From Halothece sp. PCC 7418 (GTDB lineage Bacteria; Cyanobacteriota; Cyanobacteriia; Cyanobacteriales; Rubidibacteraceae), in contig NC_019779.1 of assembly GCF_000317635.1 (NCBI RefSeq), positions 3,596,001 through 3,660,000 of the forward strand: a stretch of DNA of 64,000 nucleotides, read 5' to 3'. The translations under genes and the position numbers were made by a program. The notes beneath the pieces were generated by a model, which worked only from the letters and a program-made list of their open reading frames with translations, was not told where the DNA came from and ran no database searches. Positions 17,867 to 26,990 of this stretch are shown in pieces. The first letter of the stretch is position 1; every line of letters starts with the position of its first letter.

Positions 17867-18682
17867 TTACTGTCCGAGATACGCTTCTAAAACCTCTGCG
17901 TTCCCTTGAATCTCTTCGGGAGTACCATGAGCCAAGTTAGTTCCTTCAGCAAGAACCCATACCTGTTGGCATAAAGACATAATAACATCCATATTATGTT
18001 CAATGATGAGAAAGGTAATCCCTTCTTGATTCCAGCGCAAGACATGGTCACTAATTTGATTAATCAGAGTGGGGTTGACCCCTGCTGCGGGTTCATCAAG
18101 GAGAATCAGTTTCGGGTGAGTCATCAGAGCGCGGGCGAGTTCCAGTAACTTCCGTTGACCACCAGAGAGTGCGCCTGCATATTCATAGGCTTTATCCGCC
18201 AGTCCCACCGAGTCTAACAGCAGGAGTGCGCGATCGCGCTGTTTCTTTTCTTCGCGCTGCACTCGTTTCGGCTTGATTAAAACCTGAAATAAGTTTTCTC
18301 CTGTTTGTTTTTGCGCCCCCAGCAACATATTTTCCAATACAGATAAACGAGACAGGACTCGCGCCACTTGAAATGTCCGAATCAACCCTTGCTGGGCAAT
18401 ACGATGAGAGCGGAGAGTTTGAATCGGTGTGCCATCAAAATAGACTTCTCCCTTGTCGGGAGTGATGAAGTTAGATAAGAGATTAAATAGTGTCGTTTTC
18501 CCAGCACCGTTGGGACCAATGAGTCCTGTAATACTACCAGCTTTGACTTGAATCGACACATTGTTCACAGCTTGAATGCCACCAAAACTTTTGCTTAAGC
18601 CTTGAGCGGACAAAAGAGCATCAGTTGCAGGTTCTTGCGTAACCGTTGCTGGATTAGACAAGGAATAAGACTTATCGACCAA
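17867..18682 (-). CDS. natA: Branched-chain/neutral amino-acid ABC transporter ATPase (LivG/NatA type)
   Basis: 271 residues. ATP hydrolysis by this subunit drives amino-acid uptake. Visible motifs are Walker A (GPNGAGKTT), Q-loop (TFQVARVL), signature (LSGGQRKLLELARAL), Walker B (LILLDEP) and the H-loop (IIEHNMDVI). EHNMDV and the following AEG are typical of LivG. It overlaps the end of the permease gene by 11 bp, so the two form one unit. UrtD of the urea system is an alternative, but the sequence fits NatA better. The binding protein, NatD and NatE are not in the window. Confidence 0.85.
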   Translation of the reverse strand: MVDKSYSLSNPATVTQEPATDALLSAQGLSKSFGGIQAVNNVSIQVKAGSITGLIGPNGAGKTTLFNLLSNFITPDKGEVYFDGTPIQTLRSHRIAQQGLIRTFQVARVLSRLSVLENMLLGAQKQTGENLFQVLIKPKRVQREEKKQRDRALLLLDSVGLADKAYEYAGALSGGQRKLLELARALMTHPKLILLDEPAAGVNPTLINQISDHVLRWNQEGITFLIIEHNMDVIMSLCQQVWVLAEGTNLAHGTPEEIQGNAEVLEAYLGQ

Positions 18683-19781
18683 GAGTGAGTTCCTCCTTTT
18701 TTCCTAAAATCCCTTGCGGGCGAGACACCATTAAAACCATTAAAATCAAGCCAATGACGAGAATGCGAAATGCTCCTAAACGGGCATCATCAATCCATCC
18801 TAACTGGGGAAGAATAAAGCGAGTTAAGGAATCATAGGCCCAGAAAATCACTGCACCGAGTAAGACTCCTCCATTATTTCCTGCACCCCCTAAAACAACA
18901 ATTGTCCAACCATAGAAACTAATCAGAGGTTGAAAGTTACTCGGATAGATGGTGGTTAATTGCCAAGCATAGAACGCCCCAGCAATGCCAGCGATCGCGC
19001 CACCGAGCATGAATGCTTGTAGTTTATACCAAAATACATCTTTGCCCAAAGCTCTTGGCACTTGTTCATCTTCTCGAATCGCTTTCAGGACTCTTCCCCA
19101 GGGGGATCGGACTAAAGTTTCTACAATCAAGTAAAAGACTGTCAGCGTCATTAAAATCAATAACATCAGTCCAGATTTATAGTCATAATCAATGAGAGCA
19201 ATGATTCCATTGACATAAACCATCCCGCCTAATAAAACAGCAAACACTCCCCAGAAACCTAGGTCAAAGGGAAACTTTTTAATTCCGCGTTGTTGTTTTC
19301 TCGCTTCAAATTCTGCTTTTAAGCTCCGTTGGAGTTGCCAAAGTCCAAACAGCGCGATCGCGCTTAAAATAAAAATCATTGTGCCTTTACTCAGCCAATT
19401 GGGATTAAACTCTCCTAACGGCAAAGGAAACCCTTGAACGCCAAACGCGCCTCTTGTTAACCACTCTTCATTGAGAGCAATGAGCCTGAGGAGCTCGGAA
19501 ACCCCAATAGTAACAATGGCAAGATAATCTTCTCGCAGCCGTAACGTCGAAAGCCCAACCAAGAGTCCTAAGAGCATTGCTAAAACCGCTCCCGCGATCG
19601 CAGCCATGAATATAGGAACGCCCTGCAAACTGAGTAAGATAGTGGTGTAAGCGCCCACGGTCATAAAAGCCACATGACCAAAATTAATCAATCCAGTATA
19701 ACCCCATTGGATATTTAACCCAAGGGCAAAAATCGCAAAGATTCCAGTGGAAATGGTCAGGAAAACTAAGTAACTTACCAT
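18672..19781 (-). CDS. natC: Amino-acid ABC transporter permease (LivM/NatC type)
   Basis: 369 residues with about 9-10 hydrophobic helices. LivM-family marks are GLNIQWGYTGLINFGHVAFM near residue 22 and the EAA-like loop GRVLKAIREDEQVPRALGKD between helices. It forms half of the membrane channel energised by the downstream ATPase. It starts 180 bp before the plus-strand tnpB element, whose left hairpin lies in this gap, so the natural promoter region may have been displaced by the insertion. Confidence 0.85.
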   Translation of the reverse strand: MVSYLVFLTISTGIFAIFALGLNIQWGYTGLINFGHVAFMTVGAYTTILLSLQGVPIFMAAIAGAVLAMLLGLLVGLSTLRLREDYLAIVTIGVSELLRLIALNEEWLTRGAFGVQGFPLPLGEFNPNWLSKGTMIFILSAIALFGLWQLQRSLKAEFEARKQQRGIKKFPFDLGFWGVFAVLLGGMVYVNGIIALIDYDYKSGLMLLILMTLTVFYLIVETLVRSPWGRVLKAIREDEQVPRALGKDVFWYKLQAFMLGGAIAGIAGAFYAWQLTTIYPSNFQPLISFYGWTIVVLGGAGNNGGVLLGAVIFWAYDSLTRFILPQLGWIDDARLGAFRILVIGLILMVLMVSRPQGILGKKEELTLGR

Positions 19782-19843
19782 CGGATATCTGATACTTGTG
19801 CATTATTCCCTAGATTCTATCTTAATGACGCGAGAGGGCTCCC

Positions 19844-19878
19844 GTTATAGCCGTTAGGCTTAACGGGTAGATGAATCG
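19844..19878. repeat. Left-end hairpin of the second tnpB element
   Basis: The inverted repeat CCCGTTATAGCC ... AACGGG lies about 95 bp before tnpB. With the CTCCCGTC/GACGGGAG hairpin at 21221-21251 it brackets the gene, as subterminal hairpins do in IS200/IS605 elements. The exact element ends cannot be fixed without an empty site. Confidence 0.55.
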
Positions 19879-19972
19879 CGTCCAAATCAAAAAAGTCCGT
19901 CAGGACATCCTTACACAAGTAGTCAAATTGTGTAGATAGTGTTATCATACGTCTAATGACTTGCAAAAACCA

Positions 19973-21238
19973 ATGCTTACCCTAACTTACGAGTACAAGT
20001 TACAACCAAAGCGACAGCAGATTGAAATGATCGAGCATACGCTTGATGTCTGTCGTTCGGTTTGGAACTTTGCGCTCAGAGAAAGAAAGGATTGGCATAA
20101 TTCTCGCAAGTCACCTGTTAATGCCTGTTCCATCCAACGAGAGTACATTATTTCTGCCGATGAATCTTACCCCAACTACCATAAACAGGCAAAGGCTTTA
20201 ACCGAAGCAAAGAAAACTGATGAACGCCTTAAGTCCGTTAACGCTCAAGTCCTTCAGCAAGTTCTGAGGACTCTTGACCGAGCGTTCGCTGATATGAAGG
20301 AGAAGGGACTAGGGTTTCCTCGGTTTAAGAATCGGTATCGTCTGCGGTCTTATGTTTATCCACAGCTAGGTAAAGAGGTAATCAAAGGGAGTTGTATTAA
20401 GTTGCCTCAATTAGGGTGGATTAGGTTCAGAAAGTCAAGAGACATTCCAGAGGGATTTAAGATTAAGCAAGCCAGAGTTGTCCGCAAGGCTTCTGGCTAC
20501 TTCGTGATGCTTTCCCTCCAGTTAGATGTGGATGTTCCTCAACCTTTTCCTCATGGACATCCAAGAGGGTTAGACCTCGGGTTTGACAAGTTTGTCGCTA
20601 CTTCCGATGGTTTAGAAGTTAAACGACCTCGGTTCTTAAAGTCTCTACAAAGGAAGCTGCGATCGCTCCAACGTAGGCTAAAGAACAAACAAAAAGGGTC
20701 GAATAACCGACATAAGCTAAATCGGAAAATAGCAAGAGTGCATCAACGCATCTCTGACACTCGTAAGGATTGGCACTTTAAGTTGGCGCACCACTTGTGC
20801 GACGGTGCTGGAATGATTTTTGTCGAAGACATTAACTTCCGCACTTGGCAAAGAGGAATGTTGTCTAAACACGCTGCGGATGCTGGGTTCGGTCAGTTTG
20901 TTAACATCCTCCAGTGGGTTTGTTGGAAGAGAGATGTTTACTTTGCCAAGGTGGACAAAGATGGGACATCTCAAGAGTGTAGCCAGTGTGGGACAGAGAC
21001 TGGTAAGAAGACTCTTGAGATTAGAGTCCATAACTGTCCTGAATGTGGCTACATCGGAGCAAGAGATGTAGTGAGTGGTGAAGTAATCAGAAATCGGGGA
21101 TTGTCTGACCTCGGGCAGTGGTTGGACGTTAAACAAAATGCCTGTGGAGACGATCTGGCGGGGGCGTTGCCTAGCCAAGAGTCTGGGAAACAGGAAAGCC
21201 TAGTCGCGAGGCTGGGAATCTCCCGTCATAGCGCGTAG
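19973..21238 (+). CDS. tnpB: IS200/IS605-type TnpB, apparently intact
   Basis: 421 residues from ATG 19973; a TTG four codons earlier (19961) is an alternative. The N-terminal YEYKLQPKRQQIEMIEHTL is the family start. RuvC residues are seen as the D in RGLDLGFDKFVATSDG, the E in IFVEDINFRTW and the D in GARDVVSGEVIRNRG. Zinc ligands are CSQC and CPEC. The tail QNACGDDLAGALPSQE is complete, unlike the copy at 7.3 kb. No tnpA accompanies it, so it depends on a transposase elsewhere or is a solo nuclease. The two TnpBs differ strongly in sequence and belong to different subgroups. Confidence 0.88.
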   Translation: MLTLTYEYKLQPKRQQIEMIEHTLDVCRSVWNFALRERKDWHNSRKSPVNACSIQREYIISADESYPNYHKQAKALTEAKKTDERLKSVNAQVLQQVLRTLDRAFADMKEKGLGFPRFKNRYRLRSYVYPQLGKEVIKGSCIKLPQLGWIRFRKSRDIPEGFKIKQARVVRKASGYFVMLSLQLDVDVPQPFPHGHPRGLDLGFDKFVATSDGLEVKRPRFLKSLQRKLRSLQRRLKNKQKGSNNRHKLNRKIARVHQRISDTRKDWHFKLAHHLCDGAGMIFVEDINFRTWQRGMLSKHAADAGFGQFVNILQWVCWKRDVYFAKVDKDGTSQECSQCGTETGKKTLEIRVHNCPECGYIGARDVVSGEVIRNRGLSDLGQWLDVKQNACGDDLAGALPSQESGKQESLVARLGISRHSA

Positions 21239-21251
21239 CGTTTGACGGGAG
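21221..21251. repeat. Right-end hairpin of the second tnpB element
   Basis: The CTCCCGTC / GACGGGAG stem encloses AGCGCGTAGCG and overlaps the last codons and stop of tnpB. It would also fall within the 3' omega-RNA scaffold. Confidence 0.6.
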
Positions 21252-21260
21252 AGGATGTCA

Positions 21261-21313
21261 ACGGATTTGTTCTTCGTTATTTGTTCTGTAGAGACATTCC
21301 ATGGAACGTCTAG
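21261..21313. repeat. MITE fragment plus palindrome at the 3' end of murQ
   Basis: TTTGTTCTTCGTTATTTG is the reverse complement of an internal segment of the MITE copy at 37740. It is followed by the near-palindrome AGACATTCCATGGAACGTCT, a motif widespread in cyanobacterial small repeats. The murQ stop TAG lies at its edge. Confidence 0.55.
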
Positions 21314-22173
21314 ATTTGGCGTTTTTCTGCTTCTTCTCGGGTTAAGCCTTCCCACTGCATCAAGAGTGCAGTTTTTACCCGATTACCGCTTTTTTCGAGC
21401 AGGAGGGCGGATTCTTCCCGCGACAGGGGGGTCAAGTCCTGAAGAATCCGCAAGGCGCGATCGCGCAATTTTTCATTGGTAACGGCAACATCCACCATCC
21501 GATTCCCATAAACTTTCCCCAGTTTGACCATCGCCCCCGTGGAGAGAATATTCAACGCCATTTTCGTCGCCGTTCCCGCCTTCAAACGAGTTGATCCCGC
21601 TAAAACTTCCGCCCCCACCAACAGCCGAATATCCACATCAACCTTGACAGATAAGTCATTTTGTGGTATGCAAGCAAGGAAAATGGTGGTTGCTCCTCGG
21701 GCTTGGGCTGCCTGTAACGCACCGTGAACATAAGGAGTGGTTCCGCCTGCGGTGATTCCAACGACGACATCTTCGCTGTTAATCTGATGCTGCGCGATCG
21801 CGCTTTCTCCATCTGCTTTGCGATCTTCCAAGCCTTCAGAACTTTTCACCAAAGCATCTTTTCCCCCCGCAATAATCCCCTGTACCAATTCTGGTGGAGT
21901 ACAGAAGGTGGGGGGACATTCTGCTGCATCCAACACCCCTAAACGCCCACTGGTTCCGGCACCGACATAAAACAAACGTCCTCCCCTTTTCAGGGCTTCA
22001 CTGGTGAGATCAATCGCTTGGGCGAGTTGTTCCCGCGCCTGATGAATTGCCCTGAGGGTTTGTGCATCTTCCCGATTGAACAGTTCGACAATTTCCACGC
22101 TGGAGAGTTGGTCGAGGTGGACACTATTGGGATTATTTTGTTCCGTTAAGAGATGACCGCGAGAGGAGTGCAT
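21310..22173 (-). CDS. murQ: N-acetylmuramic acid 6-phosphate etherase, C-terminus possibly clipped
   Basis: MurQ cleaves the lactyl ether of MurNAc-6-phosphate to give GlcNAc-6-phosphate and lactate in cell-wall recycling. I chose ATG 22173 (MHSSRGHLLTEQNNPNS), 287 residues; the frame continues to 22215 without family similarity. The SIS fold is visible: GGRLFYVGAGTSGRLGVLDA, ECPPTF, then ITAGGTTPYVHGAL and KAGTATKMALNILSTGAM. The last residues are GLTREEAEKRQI, where most homologues continue for about 12-15 residues. The stop lies in a repeat, so a short C-terminal loss is likely. Confidence 0.9.
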   Translation of the reverse strand: MHSSRGHLLTEQNNPNSVHLDQLSSVEIVELFNREDAQTLRAIHQAREQLAQAIDLTSEALKRGGRLFYVGAGTSGRLGVLDAAECPPTFCTPPELVQGIIAGGKDALVKSSEGLEDRKADGESAIAQHQINSEDVVVGITAGGTTPYVHGALQAAQARGATTIFLACIPQNDLSVKVDVDIRLLVGAEVLAGSTRLKAGTATKMALNILSTGAMVKLGKVYGNRMVDVAVTNEKLRDRALRILQDLTPLSREESALLLEKSGNRVKTALLMQWEGLTREEAEKRQI

Positions 22174-22231
22174 AGGTTGAGGTTGAGAAGAGAACCACAG
22201 AGAGAGGACTAACAAAGAACCAAGACCGAAT

Positions 22232-22600
22232 TTAAAGTAAATTTTCTAAGCGACGGCGAACATCATCCAGATTATCACCACTTGGGGATTCTGGTGTACT
22301 GGTTTTATCTTCCAAACTCCAGTCCATTTGCTCCACCTTGCTATCAGGAGGCGTAATCAGTTTTCCTTCAGGAATATGTTGTGCTTCGTAGCCTGCTTCC
22401 TCGCAAAAGGCTTCAATTTCTTCAGCATCAATTTCTTCTACACTGGGTTCAGGAAAATCTTGCGCTTCTAGCATCAGGGCAAAGCGGGTGGCATCGTCTT
22501 CTGACTCAAACATTAAGACAATATCGCGATCGCCCATTTTTAGCGAGTGGATGCCTTGGTTTTCACTTCCGGTATTGAATAATAGTACATAGACACGCAT
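22232..22600 (-). CDS. DUF3110 domain protein
   Basis: 122 residues from ATG 22600 (MRVYVLLFNTGSENQGIHSL), the typical start; an upstream in-frame ATG at 22636 adds 12 residues. The family is restricted to cyanobacteria and plastid-bearing lineages and is small and acidic. The DDATRFALMLEAQDFPEP segment is characteristic. The function is not known. It is followed by murQ on the same strand. Confidence 0.8.
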   Translation of the reverse strand: MRVYVLLFNTGSENQGIHSLKMGDRDIVLMFESEDDATRFALMLEAQDFPEPSVEEIDAEEIEAFCEEAGYEAQHIPEGKLITPPDSKVEQMDWSLEDKTSTPESPSGDNLDDVRRRLENLL

Positions 22601-22698
22601 AATGCGAATGACAGTCCTTAATTTTGATTTCACCAACAGTTTGCTATCCTTCCCAGTTTAACGAGATCGTTATTAATTGTTAATTATTAATTATTCAA

Positions 22699-22995
22699 AT
22701 GACACAATCCACCTCTCACGCCATTACCTTTAGAAATGCTGTCTTGGGCGCAGTCATTGCAGGGGGCTTAAGTTATCCTCTATATCGCCTCACACAAGCG
22801 ATTATTGCCCGTTATGCGGAACAACCGCTTCCCGATAGTAATCAAACTGCAGCAACGATCGCGGTTGCGGTCCGAACTTTAGTCATGGGAATTGGGGTTT
22901 TAGCCACTGCCGTTTTTATTCTTGTTGCCGTGGGGTTATTGCTGCTGGCGATCCAAAGCGGAATCCAATGGCTGCAAGAGAACCAATCTTCTTAA
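22699..22995 (+). CDS. DUF3082 membrane protein
   Basis: 98 residues with two hydrophobic helices, at about 12-35 and 62-90 (RTLVMGIGVLATAVFILVAV). This fits the DUF3082 family of cyanobacterial membrane proteins of unknown function. Its 3' end overlaps the convergent repeat-protein gene by 4 bp. Confidence 0.75.
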   Translation: MTQSTSHAITFRNAVLGAVIAGGLSYPLYRLTQAIIARYAEQPLPDSNQTAATIAVAVRTLVMGIGVLATAVFILVAVGLLLLAIQSGIQWLQENQSS

Positions 22996-24878
22996 TCTTC
23001 CCGATCCACCTCGATCACCTCTTCCGTCTCGACCGTTAATTCTTCTTGCCAACGTCGAATGTTGGTTCTTGCTTCTTGATAAACACTGCTGCGAGACGGG
23101 ATGTTCTGTGCGATACGAATGGCAGCAGCTAAATTATTTTGATTTGCTTGTTGCAGCGCGATCGCGTAAAGTTGTTTACTCCACTGGTTGAGCAATCGTT
23201 CTGCTTGATAACGGTAGGTTTGAGAGTTCAGGGCTTGACGGACCTTGACAATGGCTTGTGAGAGAGCATCGACTGTTTTAGCAGAAGCCATTTCACTAGC
23301 TTGACGGAGGGTTTCTCGGGCTTGGAGATCGCTGCGCCAACGTCGGATATCACTTTGGGCTTCTTGATAGAGGGCGCGGTTGGGACTAATTTCATTGGCT
23401 GTGGCGATCGCGCGTTGGAAACGTCCTTGATTGGCGAAGCGAACTGCTTGTTCTAAAATTGGCTGGTCTTCAATGCGTTGAACCTGATCGCGCCAAGTGG
23501 CAATTTTCTGTTGCGCTTGTCGATAAAGAGCACGATTGGGACGAATTTGTTGAGCAACGGCAATGGCTGATTTATAATTTTTAATGCTACTTCCGCGAGC
23601 AATGTTGCTGGCGCGATCGAGAATGGGTCGATCTTCAATGGTTTGTATCCTGCGATTCCACTGATTCACCAACTGTCTGGCTTCTTGATAGCGAGGATTC
23701 CCTCTTGGCACTTCATCTGCTTTTGCCATAGCAGCCCGTAAATCTGATGTCCTCCCCCCATTGGCATATTTTTGAGCCAAATTTAAGGTTTGTACGTCAT
23801 CAATTTCTTTTTCCCAACGGGTAATGAGGGTTTGGGCTTCTGTGTAAAGGGGACGCTCTTCGGTTAGGGTTTGGGCTTGCGCGATCGCGTCTTTTAAGCC
23901 ACCGACATTTCCCGATCGCGCTTCTAGACCAGCTAAGGCAATTTGTTTATAGTCAGCCACTTCTTCTTCTAATTCAAGGCTTTCTGGAATCCCTTGGGCG
24001 ATATCTAACAAAGTATCCCAACGCCGTTGATCTAAGTTGTCTTGCGCCCGCTTCATGAGGGTTTCCCCAACTTGATGAATCAGGGTTTGTGCGGATTGGT
24101 AGGAGTAACTGTCTTGGTCAATGCTTTGTGCTTTTTCCAAAGCGGTTAATAAGTTTTGTACTCCCCCTTGATCAAAAGCATCTCGGGCTTCATCGAGGAC
24201 CGCGCCTTCAATTTTTGCCTGTTGAATTTTTGCGACCAATACTGTATAGCGACGATTAGCTAAATAGTCATTATCGAGGTCAACCAGTCTTCCTGCTTCT
24301 TCAAAAGCAAGATTCCATGCTGCTTCTTGGAGACGGGTTTCCACATCCTCTTCGATGGCTTCTCCTTTTTCCCAAATGCTCTGCCACCGTTCCACTTTTT
24401 CCGTAATTACTTCTTGCGCTGCGATACCAGAAGGAATTTTTTTCGTAATCGCGATCGCTGCTGCTAAATTCCCAGCTTGAAACTGTTTTTCCCCCAATAC
24501 TAAAACTTCTTCTGACCAAACTTTAATATTTTTATTAATTTCTTGACGGAGGGGATGGTCTTCTGGGAGTTCTGAAACCAGCGCGATCGCGTTGAGCAAA
24601 CTGTCGGCATCGCCTTCTTTAGCTTCTACTTGTGCACAGTATAGCCGTCTTGATCCTGAAGCGAGGGGCCAATAAACCGATTCACACCCTTTGGGAGTAT
24701 TCAGGCTGAGAAGAGCAGAGGTTGCTGCATAACCAGTTACGCCAAACGTCACCATGACCACAGTTGCCCAAAAGGGCCAACCGAACAATTTGAAAACGCT
24801 TTTCCCCTTGGGAGGAGACAGAGAGGCTTCACTAGTCTTTGCGGTTTGTTCTTGAGAAGGGAGAGAATGATTTGCCAT
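22992..24878 (-). CDS. Large membrane-anchored repeat protein of unknown function
   Basis: 628 residues. One membrane helix lies at about residues 33-58 (WATVVMVTFGVTGYAATSAL), followed by a mostly helical extracytoplasmic region. This region is made of roughly 75-residue repeats with the pattern AIA.A..I.P....Y.EAQ..I..W...IQ, for example ARQLVNQWNRRIQTIEDRPIL and AQQKIATWRDQVQRIEDQPIL. The repeats resemble degenerate TPR/SEL-like helical hairpins. The C-terminus is acidic (EEVIEVDRED). I do not recognise a functional family; a scaffold role is inferred from architecture only. Confidence 0.75.
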   Translation of the reverse strand: MANHSLPSQEQTAKTSEASLSPPKGKSVFKLFGWPFWATVVMVTFGVTGYAATSALLSLNTPKGCESVYWPLASGSRRLYCAQVEAKEGDADSLLNAIALVSELPEDHPLRQEINKNIKVWSEEVLVLGEKQFQAGNLAAAIAITKKIPSGIAAQEVITEKVERWQSIWEKGEAIEEDVETRLQEAAWNLAFEEAGRLVDLDNDYLANRRYTVLVAKIQQAKIEGAVLDEARDAFDQGGVQNLLTALEKAQSIDQDSYSYQSAQTLIHQVGETLMKRAQDNLDQRRWDTLLDIAQGIPESLELEEEVADYKQIALAGLEARSGNVGGLKDAIAQAQTLTEERPLYTEAQTLITRWEKEIDDVQTLNLAQKYANGGRTSDLRAAMAKADEVPRGNPRYQEARQLVNQWNRRIQTIEDRPILDRASNIARGSSIKNYKSAIAVAQQIRPNRALYRQAQQKIATWRDQVQRIEDQPILEQAVRFANQGRFQRAIATANEISPNRALYQEAQSDIRRWRSDLQARETLRQASEMASAKTVDALSQAIVKVRQALNSQTYRYQAERLLNQWSKQLYAIALQQANQNNLAAAIRIAQNIPSRSSVYQEARTNIRRWQEELTVETEEVIEVDRED

Positions 24879-24950
24879 AATACAACATCAGGGGCTAATT
24901 TGAGTCACAAAGGGATTTTCGGCAGTGGGACTCCTTAATCATAGGTTAAC

Positions 24951-26120
24951 TTAATAGCGGATTCCTGCTGCTTCCATCCGCGCGATCGCGCGTTCCATTT
25001 CTGCTTCTGGTATGGTTAAGGCAATGCGGAAAAAGCCTTCACCAAACTTGCCATAGCCATTGCCTGGAGGAACAATAATCCCACATTGATCTAACAACAA
25101 ATTGGCAAATTCTTGGGAGGTATAACCCTGAGGAACCTGGACCCAAACATAGAGGGTGGCTTTTGGTGGTGTCAGATTCCAACCTAAACGGTTCAAGCCT
25201 GTAACAATAAGATCCCGACGACGTTGATAAACTGTCATCAGCTGATCAATTTCTCTCCGTGGCGTTTCCAATGCGGTAATGACCGCCTGTTGAATCGCTC
25301 GGAAGACTCCTGAATCAACATTACTCTTGACTCTGGCTAACCCTTCAATTCCCAAAGCATTCCCGACGACAAATCCCACGCGCCAACCGGTCATATTATA
25401 AGATTTAGAAGCACTATGAAACTCGATCGCGCACTCTTTAGCTTCTGGCACTTGCAAGACACTCGGGGGCAAATAACCATCATAAGCCATTTCCGCATAG
25501 GCATGATCATGACAGAGTAAGATGTCATGTTGGCGACAAAAGGCAACCACTTCTGCAAAAAAATCTAAACTCGCCAATGCCCCTGTGGGGTTATTGGGAT
25601 AATTGATCCAAAGCAGTTTAGCTTTTTGAGCTATTTCTATGGGAATTTGCTTTAAATCAGGTAAAAAATCATTTTCTGGTCGTAGAGGCATGGGATAGGG
25701 CTGACCATCAGCAAAGAGGGTTGCTGTTTGATAAACGGGATAACCTGGATCAGGAATGAGGGTATAGTCTCCAGAATCAACAAAGGCTAAAAAAGTGTTG
25801 TGAATGGCTTCTTTTGAGCCAATGGAAGATAAAATTTCGGTTTCTGGGTTGAGATCCGTAACCCCGTAGCGACGCGCCATAAAAGCAGCCACCGCTTCCC
25901 GAAACGCCATTGTTCCCTGATAAGGAGGATAATTATGGGTACTGGGATCATCAATGGCTTGGTGCATCGCCTGTAGAATTGGTTGGAGGGTAGGTTGGTC
26001 TGGATCACCAACACCTAAATTAATTAAATCAATCCCTTGGGCGAGTAGTTTTTGGCGTTTGCGATTAATTTCTGCAAAGAGGTAAGGTGGAATGTTATCC
26101 AGACGCTGAGAAAATTTCAT
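24951..26120 (-). CDS. dapL: LL-diaminopimelate aminotransferase
   Basis: A PLP-dependent class I aminotransferase converting tetrahydrodipicolinate directly to LL-diaminopimelate for lysine and peptidoglycan. The start MKFSQRLDNIPPYLFAEINR at 26120 gives 389 residues; the frame extends 11 codons further without support. Motifs: NLGVGDPDQPT, the NYPNNPTGA substrate loop, and the Schiff-base lysine in SASKSYNMTGWRVGF. The motif set fits DapL better than generic aspartate aminotransferases, though a succinyldiaminopimelate or general aminotransferase role cannot be excluded. asd and dapA of the same pathway are at 38-40 kb. Confidence 0.82.
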   Translation of the reverse strand: MKFSQRLDNIPPYLFAEINRKRQKLLAQGIDLINLGVGDPDQPTLQPILQAMHQAIDDPSTHNYPPYQGTMAFREAVAAFMARRYGVTDLNPETEILSSIGSKEAIHNTFLAFVDSGDYTLIPDPGYPVYQTATLFADGQPYPMPLRPENDFLPDLKQIPIEIAQKAKLLWINYPNNPTGALASLDFFAEVVAFCRQHDILLCHDHAYAEMAYDGYLPPSVLQVPEAKECAIEFHSASKSYNMTGWRVGFVVGNALGIEGLARVKSNVDSGVFRAIQQAVITALETPRREIDQLMTVYQRRRDLIVTGLNRLGWNLTPPKATLYVWVQVPQGYTSQEFANLLLDQCGIIVPPGNGYGKFGEGFFRIALTIPEAEMERAIARMEAAGIRY

Positions 26121-26336
26121 GGTTATTACATCACGGGTCTGAAACCCTGTCAAAAAGGCACATTAGTTAATTAGGATCGAGAGTTTTTTTAAGCGAATCC
26201 CCTAGAAACTCCGCAAAACCTTTGAGCAAGCCCCTTCCATTTGGGGAGGATTGCTGACGAGGCTCATTTGGCTCATTAATGGAGAGTTTTCGTTAAAGTA
26301 GAAGGAAATGTAACTCTTTCGCAATTGTAAGACACC

Positions 26337-26978
26337 ATGGCATCCTCAACCTCTATGGCTGTAAGAGAACTTCCTCTTTTCCCGTTACCGGATGTAGTTC
26401 TATTTCCGAGTCGTCCTCTCCCACTGCACATTTTTGAGTTTCGTTATCGCATGATGATGAACACAATTTTAGAAACGGATCGTCGCTTTGGGGTGTTAAT
26501 GTTTGATCCAGTCAAAGGAGATATTGCAACAGTGGGCTGTTGTGCAGAAATCTCTCAATTTCAGCGTCTTCCCGATGGTCGGATGAAAATGCTGACCCTC
26601 GGACAACAACGGTTTCGCGTCTTAAACTGGGTACGAGAAAAGCCTTATCGCGTGGGCTTAGTAGAATGGATTGAAGATGAAAGCCCAGACATGGATTTAC
26701 GTCCTCTTGCTAGTGACGTAGAAGCCTTGTTAAAGGATGTCGTCAAGCTATCCGCTAAGTTAACGGATCAAAAAATTGAGCTTCCCGATGATATTCCAGA
26801 CTTACCGCGAGAATTATCATTTTGGGTGGCGAGTAACCTGTATGGGGTTGCCTCAGAACAACAAAGTCTTCTTGAAATGCAAGATACAAAAGCCCGCTTA
26901 GATCGAGAAGCAGAAATTTTGAATTCCACTCGCAATCACCTCGCTGCGCGTACAGCGCTCAAAGATGCGTTGAAATAA
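26337..26978 (+). CDS. LON N-terminal (substrate-binding) domain protein
   Basis: 213 residues, starting REELPLFPLPDVVLFPSR-like after a short Ser/Thr tail. This is the opening of the Lon protease substrate-recognition domain, but no AAA+ or protease domain follows. Such stand-alone LON-domain proteins are common in cyanobacteria; a substrate adaptor role is inferred. It is followed 12 nt later by the lytic transglycosylase gene, so probably co-transcribed. Confidence 0.85.
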   Translation: MASSTSMAVRELPLFPLPDVVLFPSRPLPLHIFEFRYRMMMNTILETDRRFGVLMFDPVKGDIATVGCCAEISQFQRLPDGRMKMLTLGQQRFRVLNWVREKPYRVGLVEWIEDESPDMDLRPLASDVEALLKDVVKLSAKLTDQKIELPDDIPDLPRELSFWVASNLYGVASEQQSLLEMQDTKARLDREAEILNSTRNHLAARTALKDALK

Positions 26979-26990
26979 GGAAAATTTGGA

